The notes below the pieces were generated by a model, which saw only the letters and a list, made by a program, of their open reading frames with translations, searched no databases and was not told the DNA's origin. From SAR116 cluster bacterium AG-447-C21 (GTDB lineage: Bacteria; Pseudomonadota; Alphaproteobacteria; Thalassobaculales; Thalassobaculaceae), in NCBI GenBank assembly GCA_003212315.1, contig QCQB01000012.1, forward strand, positions 1-52,084: a stretch of DNA of 52,084 nt, in the 5' to 3' direction. Positions 43,855 through 52,084 of this stretch are shown here, in pieces. The position numbers were made by a program, and so were the translations under genes. Each line of letters starts with the position of its first letter. Positions within the stretch are counted from its first letter, which is position 1.

Positions 43855-45258
43855 ATGCCTCAAACACTATTTGAAAAAATTTGGTCGCGCCATGTCATTG
43901 TTGAACGCGAGGATGGAACTTGCCTCTTGTCTATAGATAGGCATCTATGTCATGAGGGGTCATTTCATGCCTTCGATAAATTAGAGAGAGAAAATCGAGT
44001 AATCAGGCGGCCGGATCTCACCATAGGGATCGCGGACCACTATGTTTCTACCAAAGCACCAGAGCTTGGAAATGAGGAACATGAGTTGCGCATCCCAATA
44101 GAAAAATTGACTGCCAACACTAAAAAGGCTGGTATTCAGTTATACGGTATCGGCACCCCTGAACAGGGAATTGTTCATGTCACCGGGCCAGAGCAGGGTC
44201 TAACATTGCCTGGTATTATTCTTGTATGCGGTGATAGTCACACAGCAACGCATGGAGCTCTTGGATGCCTAGCTTTTGGAATAGGTGCCTCGGAAGTAGC
44301 TCATGTACTTGCTACACAAACACTGTGGCAGGAAAAGCCAAAAACCATGCGGATTAATATAGATGGGGAACTTGCTGCAGGGGTAGTTGCTAAGGATATC
44401 ATTCTCCACCTAATCTCTGTGATTGGAGCCAATGGAGCTACCGGATATATGATCGAATATGCTGGCTCGACAGTGGAAAATCTATCCGTTGAAGGAAGAA
44501 TGACCATGTGTAATATGTCGATAGAGGCGGGCGGTAGAGCCGGCATGATTGCACCCGACGAAAAAACATTTAACTATCTAAAAGATCGCAAACATTCACC
44601 TAAAAATGAAAATTGGGATCTTGCTGTTACCGATTGGAAGACACTTTTTTCAGATGCAAATGCTGTGTTTGATAAAGAGGTCAATATAAAGGCATCAGAC
44701 ATCGCACCGTCACTGACATGGGGAAATAGCCCAGAAGAGGCTTTGCCTGTGACGGGAAAGATCCCAGATCCCAAAAATGAATCTGATGTGTCTCGTCGCG
44801 AAGCCCTGGAGTTTACGCTTCAATATATGGGTCTTAATCCGGGCACCTCCCTGAAGGATATAGAGGTTGATCGCGTTTTTATTGGGTCATGCACAAATTC
44901 TCGTATAGAAGATTTAAGAGCAGCCGCAGCTATTGCACGTGGAAGAACGACCCAGGTACCAGCTATTGTAGTACCAGGTTCAGCTATGATAAAAAAACAG
45001 GCAGAGGACGAGGGCTTAGCAAAAATTTTTGTTGATGCGGGTTTTGACTGGCGCGCTACCGGCTGTTCTATGTGCGTTGGCATGAACGGCGATTTAACCC
45101 CTCCGGGGGAAAGGTGTGCATCCACAAGTAATAGAAACTTTAAGGGTAGACAGGGTCCCGGAAGCAGAACCCATTTAATGAGCCCTGCAATGGCAGCAGC
45201 CGCAGCAATAATGGGACGAATAACGGATATTCGAGAACTTGAACCAGTGGATTTATGA
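43855..45258 (+). CDS. leuC: 3-isopropylmalate dehydratase large subunit
   Basis: A 467-residue aconitase-family subunit. Co-linear with E. coli LeuC: LSIDRHLCHEGSFHAFDKL, VCGDSHTATHGALGCLAFGIG, the [4Fe-4S] ligands in FIGSCTNSR and GCSMCVG, and ERCASTSNRNFKGRQG. Two conserved patches differ: ADHYVST replaces MDHNVST, and CSMCVGMNGD replaces CSMCLAMNND. It isomerises 2-isopropylmalate or a close analogue. Its stop overlaps the leuD start. No leuA or leuB is near; it sits between two cobalamin genes. Confidence 0.9.
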   Translation: MPQTLFEKIWSRHVIVEREDGTCLLSIDRHLCHEGSFHAFDKLERENRVIRRPDLTIGIADHYVSTKAPELGNEEHELRIPIEKLTANTKKAGIQLYGIGTPEQGIVHVTGPEQGLTLPGIILVCGDSHTATHGALGCLAFGIGASEVAHVLATQTLWQEKPKTMRINIDGELAAGVVAKDIILHLISVIGANGATGYMIEYAGSTVENLSVEGRMTMCNMSIEAGGRAGMIAPDEKTFNYLKDRKHSPKNENWDLAVTDWKTLFSDANAVFDKEVNIKASDIAPSLTWGNSPEEALPVTGKIPDPKNESDVSRREALEFTLQYMGLNPGTSLKDIEVDRVFIGSCTNSRIEDLRAAAAIARGRTTQVPAIVVPGSAMIKKQAEDEGLAKIFVDAGFDWRATGCSMCVGMNGDLTPPGERCASTSNRNFKGRQGPGSRTHLMSPAMAAAAAIMGRITDIRELEPVDL

Positions 45259-45875
45259 TGGAAGCTTTTAAAAAACTTGATTCTACGGCAGCCTCACTCC
45301 AGGTCGCAAACATCGATACAGACCAAATCATCCCTGCGAGATTTCTCAAAACACCGCGTAGTACAAATCATGGAGAATTTCTTTTTCATGACATACGCCG
45401 CAACTCTAGCGGGGAGTTAGATCCGAATTTTATTTTAAATACTCCCGAAAATAAGCAGACACAAATACTGGTCGCCGATACTAACTTTGGTTGTGGTTCT
45501 TCCAGAGAATCAGCTGTTTATGCGCTTTTTGATGCTGGAATTCGCTGTGTTATTGCTCCCAGCTTTGGTGATATTTTCTATAATAATTCTATAAAAAATG
45601 GTTTGCTTCCCATTGAATTAGACAGAAACGAAATTGAGGATATATGGCAAATCTTAAAGACAGCAAACAATACGAGGATTGAGGTAGATCTTAAAAACCA
45701 AACTATTCATTTACCCAACGGAAAAAATATTAATTTTCAGATAGACCCTTTTCGAAAACAAACCTTAATTGAAGGGCTGGATGATATAGATTTAACGTTA
45801 AAATATCGTCAGCTTATTGAAGATCATGAAACAAGTAATGCTGTTGAACGTCCCTGGATTGCAACAATCTCTTAA
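45255..45875 (+). CDS. leuD: 3-isopropylmalate dehydratase small subunit
   Basis: A 206-residue swivelling-domain subunit. ANIDTDQIIPARFLK, DTNFGCGSSRESAVYAL and SFGDIFYNNSIKNGLLPI are standard LeuD motifs, the last two binding the substrate. The ATG at 45255 overlaps the leuC TGA (ATGATG; the second ATG is an alternative), so synthesis is coupled. It completes the isomerase with leuC and precedes cobD by 32 bases. Confidence 0.92.
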   Translation: MMEAFKKLDSTAASLQVANIDTDQIIPARFLKTPRSTNHGEFLFHDIRRNSSGELDPNFILNTPENKQTQILVADTNFGCGSSRESAVYALFDAGIRCVIAPSFGDIFYNNSIKNGLLPIELDRNEIEDIWQILKTANNTRIEVDLKNQTIHLPNGKNINFQIDPFRKQTLIEGLDDIDLTLKYRQLIEDHETSNAVERPWIATIS

Positions 45876-45907
45876 AATCAACGGATACTCAAACGCTTGA
45901 TCGAACA

Positions 45908-46870
45908 ATGTTATTTGACAATATCCCAATAGTGCTTATCGCTTTAGCGATCGATGCTGTAATAGGCGATCCCAATTGGCTATATCGGAAAATACCACAC
46001 CCCATAGCAACCATAGGTGGCATGATCCATCAACTTGATTTGTTCCTTAACAGACCACACTTCAAAAACTTAACTAAAAAGATACTAGGAGTTTTATTCA
46101 TAATAGTAGCTCTTTCTGTTACGGGCATGATTGGATGGGCGATGCAGACTGGTTTGAAGCTGATGGAGTTTGGTCAGTTGCTGGAAGCCATATTAGTTTC
46201 TATTTTTCTGGCGCAAAATAGTCTTTATAGGCACGTTAGAGATGTCACCCAAGCTTTTGTGTCAGACGGCCTTGCTGCAGCCCGGTTATCAGTTTCCCAT
46301 ATCGTGGGACGTGACCCAGCAGCTCTCGATGAATCTGGTGTTTGCAGGGCATCCATCGAGTCATTAAGCGAAAATTTTTCTGATGGTGTTATAGCGCCGG
46401 TTTTTTGGTATTTGATAGCGGGTGTTCCTGGGGTTTTAATGTATAAAACATTGAATACGGCAGATAGTATGGTTGGTCATCTCAACCCCAAGTATAGGTA
46501 TTTTGGCTGGGCATCTGCGAGGCTGGACGATGTTGCTAATTTTATTCCCGCCAGATTGACCGCCCTACTTATTTTCTTAACTGCTTTGATAATTCCCTCT
46601 GCCAAGGGTTGTAAAGCGTTGACATCATGTTTGACAGATGCAAACCGACATCGTTCAGTCAACGCAGGGTGGCCCGAAGCAGCAATGGCTGGCGCATTAG
46701 ATATTAGAATTGCGGGCCCAAGAGTTTACAACGGTATCGTCGTCAATGATCCTTGGATGGGTGATGGAAACCCGAATCTTGGAACTAACGATATTGATCG
46801 GGCGCTTCGATTGTATTGTTCCTCGAATATTATCAATGCTTTAATCCTGATATTCCTATTATTAATTTAA
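45908..46870 (+). CDS. cobD: Adenosylcobinamide-phosphate synthase
   Basis: A 320-residue inner-membrane protein (CobD/CbiB) that attaches the aminopropanol linker to adenosylcobyric acid. The N-terminal AIDAVIGDPNWLYRKIPHPIATIGGMI, ESLSENFSDGVIAPVFWYLIAG, YKTLNTADSMVGH and the C-terminal RAGP-like IRIAGPRVYNG agree with the family. ATG 45908. Its substrate is upstream of the CobU step, so both cobalamin genes of this operon serve nucleotide-loop assembly. A short weak inverted repeat follows the stop; no clear terminator. Confidence 0.92.
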   Translation: MLFDNIPIVLIALAIDAVIGDPNWLYRKIPHPIATIGGMIHQLDLFLNRPHFKNLTKKILGVLFIIVALSVTGMIGWAMQTGLKLMEFGQLLEAILVSIFLAQNSLYRHVRDVTQAFVSDGLAAARLSVSHIVGRDPAALDESGVCRASIESLSENFSDGVIAPVFWYLIAGVPGVLMYKTLNTADSMVGHLNPKYRYFGWASARLDDVANFIPARLTALLIFLTALIIPSAKGCKALTSCLTDANRHRSVNAGWPEAAMAGALDIRIAGPRVYNGIVVNDPWMGDGNPNLGTNDIDRALRLYCSSNIINALILIFLLLI

Positions 46871-46929
46871 TTCTGAACTCGTCTATTTACTGTAGTTTTT
46901 AAAATCGAAACTGCTTCTGCCAGATAGTA

Positions 46930-47589
46930 CTAGCGTTCTAATTCATCGATAATCATCGGTTCATCGTGCGCAGCCTTTGACCACATTTCCATCCACGGCA
47001 GACTCAAAATTGTATCTAAATAGTCTCTCTCTAATCGATCTAAATCTACCGAGTATGTTTTAAATTGACTGACGATTGGGGCAAACATTGCGTCTAGGAT
47101 AGAAAAAGAACCAAAAAGAAACGGACCACCTAAATCTTTACCAAATCGTTCCCGACACCGTCTCCATATAGCGGTGACCCGATTTATTTCCTCCTGAACG
47201 AGAGGAGTTCTTAGCTCAGGCGGGAAACTTCCTCGAACATTCATAGGCATCTGTTCCCGCAATGATTTAAAGCCAGCGTGAACCTCGGCCGATAATGACC
47301 GGGCAACCGCTCTACCCCTTTTACTAGCTGGCCAAAGATTTTGTTTTGGGGATACTTCTGCTAAATATTCGCAGATTGATATACTCTCCCAGATAGTGAT
47401 TTCACCGTGTTTTAGTATTGGTACCTTGCCATTATACCAATAGCGAAGGATTTCTTGCCTTGTATTCACTACATTTAACGGGATAACAATTTCATCAAAG
47501 TCTATCCCAGCTGTTTTTGCCGTCAACCATGCGGTTAGCGACCAAGGAGAATAATTTTTATTTCCCATTATTAAAGTAAAATCGTGCAT
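46930..47589 (-). CDS. Glutathione S-transferase family protein
   Basis: A 219-residue GST starting MHDFTLIMGNKNYSPWSLTAWL; the upstream in-frame extension is not needed, as ATG 47587-47589 has AGGAG seven bases before it. NGKVPILKHGEITIWESISICEYLAE is the thioredoxin-like glutathione site with its cis-Pro, and GPFLFGSFSILDAMFAPI is the C-terminal N-capping region. The NYSPWSLR-like start is seen in GSTs of proteobacteria of unknown substrate. It is convergent with cobD and divergent from the aminopeptidase gene. Confidence 0.87.
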   Translation of the reverse strand: MHDFTLIMGNKNYSPWSLTAWLTAKTAGIDFDEIVIPLNVVNTRQEILRYWYNGKVPILKHGEITIWESISICEYLAEVSPKQNLWPASKRGRAVARSLSAEVHAGFKSLREQMPMNVRGSFPPELRTPLVQEEINRVTAIWRRCRERFGKDLGGPFLFGSFSILDAMFAPIVSQFKTYSVDLDRLERDYLDTILSLPWMEMWSKAAHDEPMIIDELER

Positions 47590-47774
47590 ATCGGTACTCC
47601 TAAAAGTGACCGGGATCCCTATTTGAGCCTGTTGAGAGAGAGAACGCAACTAACTTTAATAAGTAGTTATTATTAATGAGTTTTATTTAGTGAGATTGGT
47701 AGGCGACTTGAGCATGGTCTTCAAAAGAAGTACAAATAGTAAAATAAGTCCCTATTTTTTATCGGAAAACAAAA

Positions 47775-49157
47775 ATGACTTTCACTGCAAGGAAGAACTC
47801 ATCGTCTATTCCAATTACCCTAGTCACAAAGACTGATTTTGAAAAACAAAAGAACCCTGCGGCAGATACAAAAAATAAATGGTTTGAAAAAGTAGGTTTC
47901 TCGGCTGAACCAGGCACAGTTTGTTACGTCCCCGAGACGAAAGATTACTCGTTGGAAATATTTTTGGGTGTTGAATCAAGTGATGAGCCAGGGGGAGGCA
48001 TATGGGATCTAGCCGGACTTCCTAAATTATTAACAAGGGGAAGATATTATTTAAATAAAGACCTGTCGCCATCTGCTGCAACGCGTGCTTGTATTGGTTG
48101 GGGTCTTGGAACGTACATTTTTAACAAATATAAGAAACAACGCAAAACGACAGCTGAGTTAGTCTGGCCAGTCGACGCTGATAAAAAAGATGTTATCCGT
48201 ACAATAGACGGCATTGGCTTAACGCGGGATTTAATAAATACACCAGCCAATGATATGGGGCCTGATGACTTAGTAAAATCGTCCAAAAAACTAGCAAAAA
48301 ACCATAAAGCCCAAATTACTATCATCTCAGGATTGGATTTACTGCGCAAAAATTATCCTTCTATTCATGCGGTTGGAAGAGCTTCTGTATCTAAGCCAAG
48401 TTTGATTGATATAAAATGGGGGGACCCAAAAGCACCTAAAGTAACACTGGTCGGAAAGGGTGTTTGTTTTGATAGCGGGGGGTTAGATATTAAACCCGCT
48501 TCCGGCATGCTTAATATGAAAAAAGATATGGGCGGCGCAGCGCAGGTGCTTGGGTTAGCGCATATAATAATGGATGCTAACTTGCCCATACGATTACGGG
48601 TTTTGGTCCCGGCTGTAGAGAACGCTATTTCCGGTAATGCTTTTAGGCCCCGCGACGTGCTGCAGACCAGAAAAGGGTTAACCGTGGAAGTAGGTAATAC
48701 CGATGCTGAAGGCAGACTTATACTTTCCGATGCTTTGACCGAAGCTACAAGAGATAAACCCTCTATGATAATTGATTTTGCAACCTTAACAGGGGCAGCG
48801 CGAGTAGCCATGGGAACAGATGTTCCTGCACTTTTCTGTAATGATGATGAGCTTGCAGGATCTCTTTTACAATATGGGATGGAGACAGAAGATCCCTTGT
48901 GGCGACTTCCTCTTTGGAAGGGCTATAAGCCAATGCTAAAGTCGAATGTAGCCGATCTCTCCAGCACGGGCTCTACTCCATATGGAGGAGCAATCACCGC
49001 TGCACTATTTCTTGAACATTTCGTGGAACCAAGTATCCCATGGGCGCATATCGACCTGATGTCCTATAACAATACCTCCCGTCCAGGCAGACCGGAGGGC
49101 GGTGAGGCTCAAGGTATTAGAGCTATATATCATATGCTCAAGGATCGTTTTAATTAA
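47775..49157 (+). CDS. Leucyl aminopeptidase family protein (M17)
   Basis: A 460-residue di-zinc exopeptidase of family M17. LVGKGVCFDSGGLDIKPASG holds the first metal Asp and catalytic Lys, and NTDAEGRL (308-315) is the M17 signature. The N-terminal domain is divergent, as in many alphaproteobacterial members. It releases N-terminal amino acids in the cytoplasm. ATG 47775. It converges with and overlaps by four bases the GhrA-like gene on the other strand. Confidence 0.9.
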   Translation: MTFTARKNSSSIPITLVTKTDFEKQKNPAADTKNKWFEKVGFSAEPGTVCYVPETKDYSLEIFLGVESSDEPGGGIWDLAGLPKLLTRGRYYLNKDLSPSAATRACIGWGLGTYIFNKYKKQRKTTAELVWPVDADKKDVIRTIDGIGLTRDLINTPANDMGPDDLVKSSKKLAKNHKAQITIISGLDLLRKNYPSIHAVGRASVSKPSLIDIKWGDPKAPKVTLVGKGVCFDSGGLDIKPASGMLNMKKDMGGAAQVLGLAHIIMDANLPIRLRVLVPAVENAISGNAFRPRDVLQTRKGLTVEVGNTDAEGRLILSDALTEATRDKPSMIIDFATLTGAARVAMGTDVPALFCNDDELAGSLLQYGMETEDPLWRLPLWKGYKPMLKSNVADLSSTGSTPYGGAITAALFLEHFVEPSIPWAHIDLMSYNNTSRPGRPEGGEAQGIRAIYHMLKDRFN

Positions 49158-50089
49158 TAACCAAGCTCTTGATTAACTAACCCCATAAGCGGCTGATTAT
49201 TTCTGATACTGTAGATGTTTTTTAGAAATATTTTAGCGGCCGCCGGTAAAAATACCTCCGCCGCATGGTGAGGCGTCAATAGAATTCTTGAGTCAGTCCA
49301 AAAAGGGTGGTCTTTTGGCAATGGCTCGGTTTCAAAAACGTCTAGAGCAGCCCCTTTTATTTGTCCATTATTCAAGGCCTCTAAAAGGTCTGATTCGACA
49401 AGTTGCGAACCGCGACCAGCATTAAGGACATAAGAACCTCTGGGCATTTTATTAAAAAGACTTAAATTCATGATACCCTCGGTAACCGGTGTATTCGGCA
49501 GCAAACAAGCCAGATAGTTAGTATTAGATAGCATCTGGTCAAGTCCTGTCCTACCCGAGAACGAGTGAATTCCATCCAGGTTCTTCTCTGTTCTGCTCCA
49601 TCCCTGTACTCTCAAACCAACGGCCTTCAACATTTGAGCTAAGTGCACTCCTAGATAGCCTAGGCCCAAAATTCCAACAGAAACTGAATCTGTATCAAAT
49701 GCTATTTCTGCTGGCCATATCTTTTGAGACCTTAATTTATCATAGTGGGCCGTTTCCCTATGCAACCTTAATATATTCATTAAAAACCAATGCCCCATCG
49801 ACCGAGCCATATGAGGATCTGTAACCCTAACTATAGGAACGCCTTCGGGCCTATCCGGATCTGATAGAACGTGATCAACTCCTGCCGCCATAGAGATAAT
49901 TAGTTTTAAATTAGGAAACTTGGCGAGCTCCCCATGAGGCATCTTCCAGACCATTGCGATATCAACATCTTCCGGGTTCCCTATGTCGGGCCATTCTCTA
50001 ATTTCCAAACGCGGGTCAAGGCGGCGCATCTCACGTATATAGTGTTCTGCAGTTTCCCCTTCTAGTTTTATTGAAACTGTAGGCAACAC
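49154..50089 (-). CDS. Glyoxylate/hydroxypyruvate reductase A-like dehydrogenase 1
   Basis: A 311-residue D-2-hydroxyacid dehydrogenase of the GhrA group. VGILGLGYLGVHLAQML binds NAD(P), LNAGRGSQLVE holds the substrate Arg, LDVFETEPLP the Glu and TPHHAAE the catalytic His. It would reduce glyoxylate or hydroxypyruvate. The start is GTG 50087-50089 or the next TTG, with AGGGG upstream. It lies seven bases behind a paralogue, so this is a tandem duplicate pair in one transcript. Confidence 0.88.
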   Translation of the reverse strand: MLPTVSIKLEGETAEHYIREMRRLDPRLEIREWPDIGNPEDVDIAMVWKMPHGELAKFPNLKLIISMAAGVDHVLSDPDRPEGVPIVRVTDPHMARSMGHWFLMNILRLHRETAHYDKLRSQKIWPAEIAFDTDSVSVGILGLGYLGVHLAQMLKAVGLRVQGWSRTEKNLDGIHSFSGRTGLDQMLSNTNYLACLLPNTPVTEGIMNLSLFNKMPRGSYVLNAGRGSQLVESDLLEALNNGQIKGAALDVFETEPLPKDHPFWTDSRILLTPHHAAEVFLPAAAKIFLKNIYSIRNNQPLMGLVNQELGY

Positions 50090-50096
50090 TCATCCC

Positions 50097-51029
50097 CTAA
50101 TATTGATTTTTTCGATTAATTAAATTATCGGGTTCTTTTCCGCCGAATACTTTAGTGATCGCATCGGCAACCTGCTTTGCGGCACTACCTGCGTTTGACT
50201 GGGCCGAAACATGAGGCCAAACTCGAACCTTGGGATGTGTCCAATATGGATGGGCTTTAGGCAAAGGCTCTTCATGAAAAACGTCTAGTGCAGCCCCAGA
50301 AATTTGGCCAGAGTCAATCGCTTTTAATAAATCCTCATCCACTATATGACGTCCTCTACCCGCATTGATAATATAAGCACCACTCGGCAACTGACTTAGC
50401 GTCTTGCTATTCAGTATACTATCTGTTTCTGGCGTCAATGGTAAAAGGCAACACAAAATATCTGTCCTATTAAGAAAGCATTCTAATTGCTTATCGCCAA
50501 AAAAACTTTCGACATTCTTTATCTCTTTAGGGCTTTTGCTCCAACCTGCGACATCAAAACCAAGAGACGCAATCTTTTTTGCCGCATCTGATCCTAATTC
50601 TCCAAGGCCCAAGATACCCACTTTGCAATCTGATGTTTCAGGGGGCGGAAGAACATGCCATTTCTTCTCTCTCTCAAATTGTTCATATTCCATACCCTGA
50701 CGATGAAATCGTAACACATTAAGCAAAATCCATTCGCTCATTGCTTGTGCCATCCAAGGATCAACTAAACGCATAATTCTAGCTTTTTCTGGTATCTCCG
50801 TATCATTAAAAATGTGATCTACACCTTGTCCGAGAGAACAAATGCATTGTAGGTTGTCCATTTGTTTGAGACTACCTGGCGGCAATGCCCATATAAGGGC
50901 AAATTCTATTTCGCCGGGATCACCTACATCAGGCCATACCCTAAAGTCTAAATTTGGAATGAATTTAGCTAGACCAGCTTCCCAATCTTCAGGGGAATCA
51001 TTTTTTGAATGGAATAAAACAGCCGGCAT
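50097..51029 (-). CDS. Glyoxylate/hydroxypyruvate reductase A-like dehydrogenase 2
   Basis: A 310-residue paralogue of the preceding enzyme. VGILGLGELGSDAAKKI, INAGRGRHIVDEDLL, LDVFHEEPLP and VWPHVSA supply cofactor, Arg, Glu and His motifs. I use ATG 51027-51029, which has GGTGGAG nine bases before it; a GTG ten codons upstream is less likely. The two copies are clearly diverged, so the duplication is old or they were brought together. It follows the peptide-type ABC ATPase gene by 63 bases. Confidence 0.88.
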   Translation of the reverse strand: MPAVLFHSKNDSPEDWEAGLAKFIPNLDFRVWPDVGDPGEIEFALIWALPPGSLKQMDNLQCICSLGQGVDHIFNDTEIPEKARIMRLVDPWMAQAMSEWILLNVLRFHRQGMEYEQFEREKKWHVLPPPETSDCKVGILGLGELGSDAAKKIASLGFDVAGWSKSPKEIKNVESFFGDKQLECFLNRTDILCCLLPLTPETDSILNSKTLSQLPSGAYIINAGRGRHIVDEDLLKAIDSGQISGAALDVFHEEPLPKAHPYWTHPKVRVWPHVSAQSNAGSAAKQVADAITKVFGGKEPDNLINRKNQY

Positions 51030-51092
51030 TAATTTGACTCCACCAAAGTTATTTTTCACAGCTCGAATTTTTAGTTTCTAATGTACCGTAAT

Positions 51093-52084
51093 TTATCTAT
51101 TTTCAGATATAACATGTTCGCTTTGATGTTCAAAAGCAGCTGCCATTAATGTCTTTGTATAAGGATGCGAAGGACTATTAATTATCCGATCAGTTGCACC
51201 GTGTTCTACAACCAACCCATTATTCATCACAATTATGCGATGAGACATCGCGCGAACTACTTTTAAATCATGACTGACAAACAAAAAGGCGAGTTTATGT
51301 CGTTTTTGCAGCGTTCGGAGTAATTCGACGATCTGACCTTGAACACTTAAATCAAGAGCTGAAGTAGGTTCATCGAGGATAATCAATTTTGGCCTTAATA
51401 CCATCGCTCTAGCTATAGAAATTCGTTGACGCTGTCCCCCCGAAAATTCATGCGGATATCTATTGCGCATTGAGAGATCAAGTCCAACTTCTTGGATAGC
51501 CTCATCGATACGATTCTCGATGACGGCAACATTTTTTGATCCGGAATGGGCTTTGTGATGGACCCATAAACCCTCGCCAATTATTTCGGCCATCGACATC
51601 CGTGGAGAGAGACTACCAAACGGATCCTGGAAAACTACTTGCATCTCGCTGCGCAAATGAATCATCTTACGATAACTCATTTTATCTATTGGTCTTTCAC
51701 GATAGATGATATCACCTTCGCTAGACTGAAGTCTCAGTATGGCCATACCCAAAGTTGTTTTCCCAGAACCACTTTCGCCAACAACACCGAGTGTTTCTCC
51801 CTCTCTTATACTCAATGTTACGCCATTAACAGCTTTGATATATCCTATAGTCCTCTTCAAAATACCTTTTTGTATGGGAAACCAAACTCTCAAGTCTTTT
51901 ACTTCGAGGATTGGTCTAGCGTCTTTACTGATCGGTGACGGCTCACCAGTCGGTTCGGAATTTATCAATTTTCGTGTGTACTCTGTTTTAGGCTTAGCAA
52001 ACAGATTTGTGACACTATTAGTTTCAACAATCTTACCATCGATCATCACAGCTACCTTATCTGCAACTTTTTTTACGATGCTTA
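51093..52084 (-). CDS. Fused peptide/nickel-type ABC ATPase, C-terminal part (5' truncated by window)
   Basis: The frame is open to the right edge of the window. The first visible residues (SIVKKVADKVAVMIDGKIVE, then FAKPKTEYTRKLI) are the tail of one ABC domain, followed by a complete second one: Walker A GESGSGKTTLG, Q-loop VFQDPFGSLSPRM, signature FSGGQRQRISIARAM, Walker B LIILDEPTSALD and H-loop FVSHDL. This double-ABC layout is that of YejF/GsiA-type dipeptide or glutathione importers. The matching permease and binding protein genes should lie to the right. No start codon is in view. Confidence 0.88.
   Translation of the reverse strand, partial: SIVKKVADKVAVMIDGKIVETNSVTNLFAKPKTEYTRKLINSEPTGEPSPISKDARPILEVKDLRVWFPIQKGILKRTIGYIKAVNGVTLSIREGETLGVVGESGSGKTTLGMAILRLQSSEGDIIYRERPIDKMSYRKMIHLRSEMQVVFQDPFGSLSPRMSMAEIIGEGLWVHHKAHSGSKNVAVIENRIDEAIQEVGLDLSMRNRYPHEFSGGQRQRISIARAMVLRPKLIILDEPTSALDLSVQGQIVELLRTLQKRHKLAFLFVSHDLKVVRAMSHRIIVMNNGLVVEHGATDRIINSPSHPYTKTLMAAAFEHQSEHVISENR

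Noticed and set aside
46871-46929. Terminator between cobD and the GST gene
   Set aside because: Only a 5-bp AT-rich inverted repeat is present, too weak to call.

Overview
The window looks like part of a low-GC chromosome of a Gram-negative alphaproteobacterium, most probably a marine Rhodospirillales-like lineage. This is inferred from gene content: LPS heptose genes (hldA, gmhB), an alphaproteobacterial-type polyprenyl synthetase divergent from a DUF2007 gene and a TrmN6-like methyltransferase, dusA-yciB, and aerobic-type cobalamin genes. Almost every gene belongs to a recognisable family. I see no rRNA, tRNA, IS element, prophage or CRISPR array. No gene-free stretch exceeds 300 bases.

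Layout. 1-2.1 kb: two tandem minus-strand genes for Ala/Pro/Met-rich proteins almost without basic residues, sharing a 25-base upstream element. 2.3-4.7 kb: alpha/beta hydrolase, membrane-anchored trypsin-like protease and a cyclotransferase-like protein. 4.85-8.4 kb (+): acyl/aryl-CoA ligase, alpha/beta hydrolase and family III CoA transferase. 8.4-10.7 kb (-): the arsenate-detoxification pair GAPDH-arsJ. 10.8-12.9 kb (-): a small secreted orphan, then hldA and gmhB. 13.0-16.9 kb (-): hydantoinase/oxoprolinase B and A. 17.1-19.0 kb: two decayed genes, an iron alcohol dehydrogenase and a HAD-IIA phosphatase. 19.2-24.6 kb (+): a compact five-gene run of atypical SDR, VOC protein, PhyH dioxygenase, SABATH-type carboxyl methyltransferase and gamma-glutamyltransferase-family hydrolase. 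24.7-30.7 kb: PfkB kinase, GST, MFS permease, yciB, dusA, chrA. 30.8-31.8 kb: a putative glycosyltransferase facing a short, highly structured transcription unit with a near-perfect Shine-Dalgarno and a 26-codon ORF. 31.9-35.6 kb: SDR, isocitrate-lyase-family enzyme, hotdog-like protein and a frameshifted L-idonate-5-dehydrogenase-like gene. 35.6-41.6 kb: polyprenyl synthetase, DUF2007, TrmN6-like methyltransferase, ThDP enzyme, acyl-CoA dehydrogenase, 2-hydroxyacid dehydrogenase. 41.8-46.9 kb (+): an apparent operon of GGT-family gene, cobU, leuC, leuD, cobD. 46.9-52.1 kb: GST, M17 aminopeptidase, two tandem GhrA-like reductases and the end of a fused peptide-type ABC ATPase.

The best candidates for something new are (i) the structured minus-strand element at about 31590-31775, (ii) the SABATH/PhyH operon, which looks like a small-molecule tailoring or catabolic pathway with a plant-like methyltransferase, and (iii) the tandem non-basic Ala/Pro/Met-rich proteins with their shared upstream element. 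Three gene breaks fall at homopolymers (G11, T8, A7), so raw-read confirmation decides between true decay, slippage switching and sequencing error. The in-frame TGA in the alcohol dehydrogenase is not at a homopolymer and points to real decay there.
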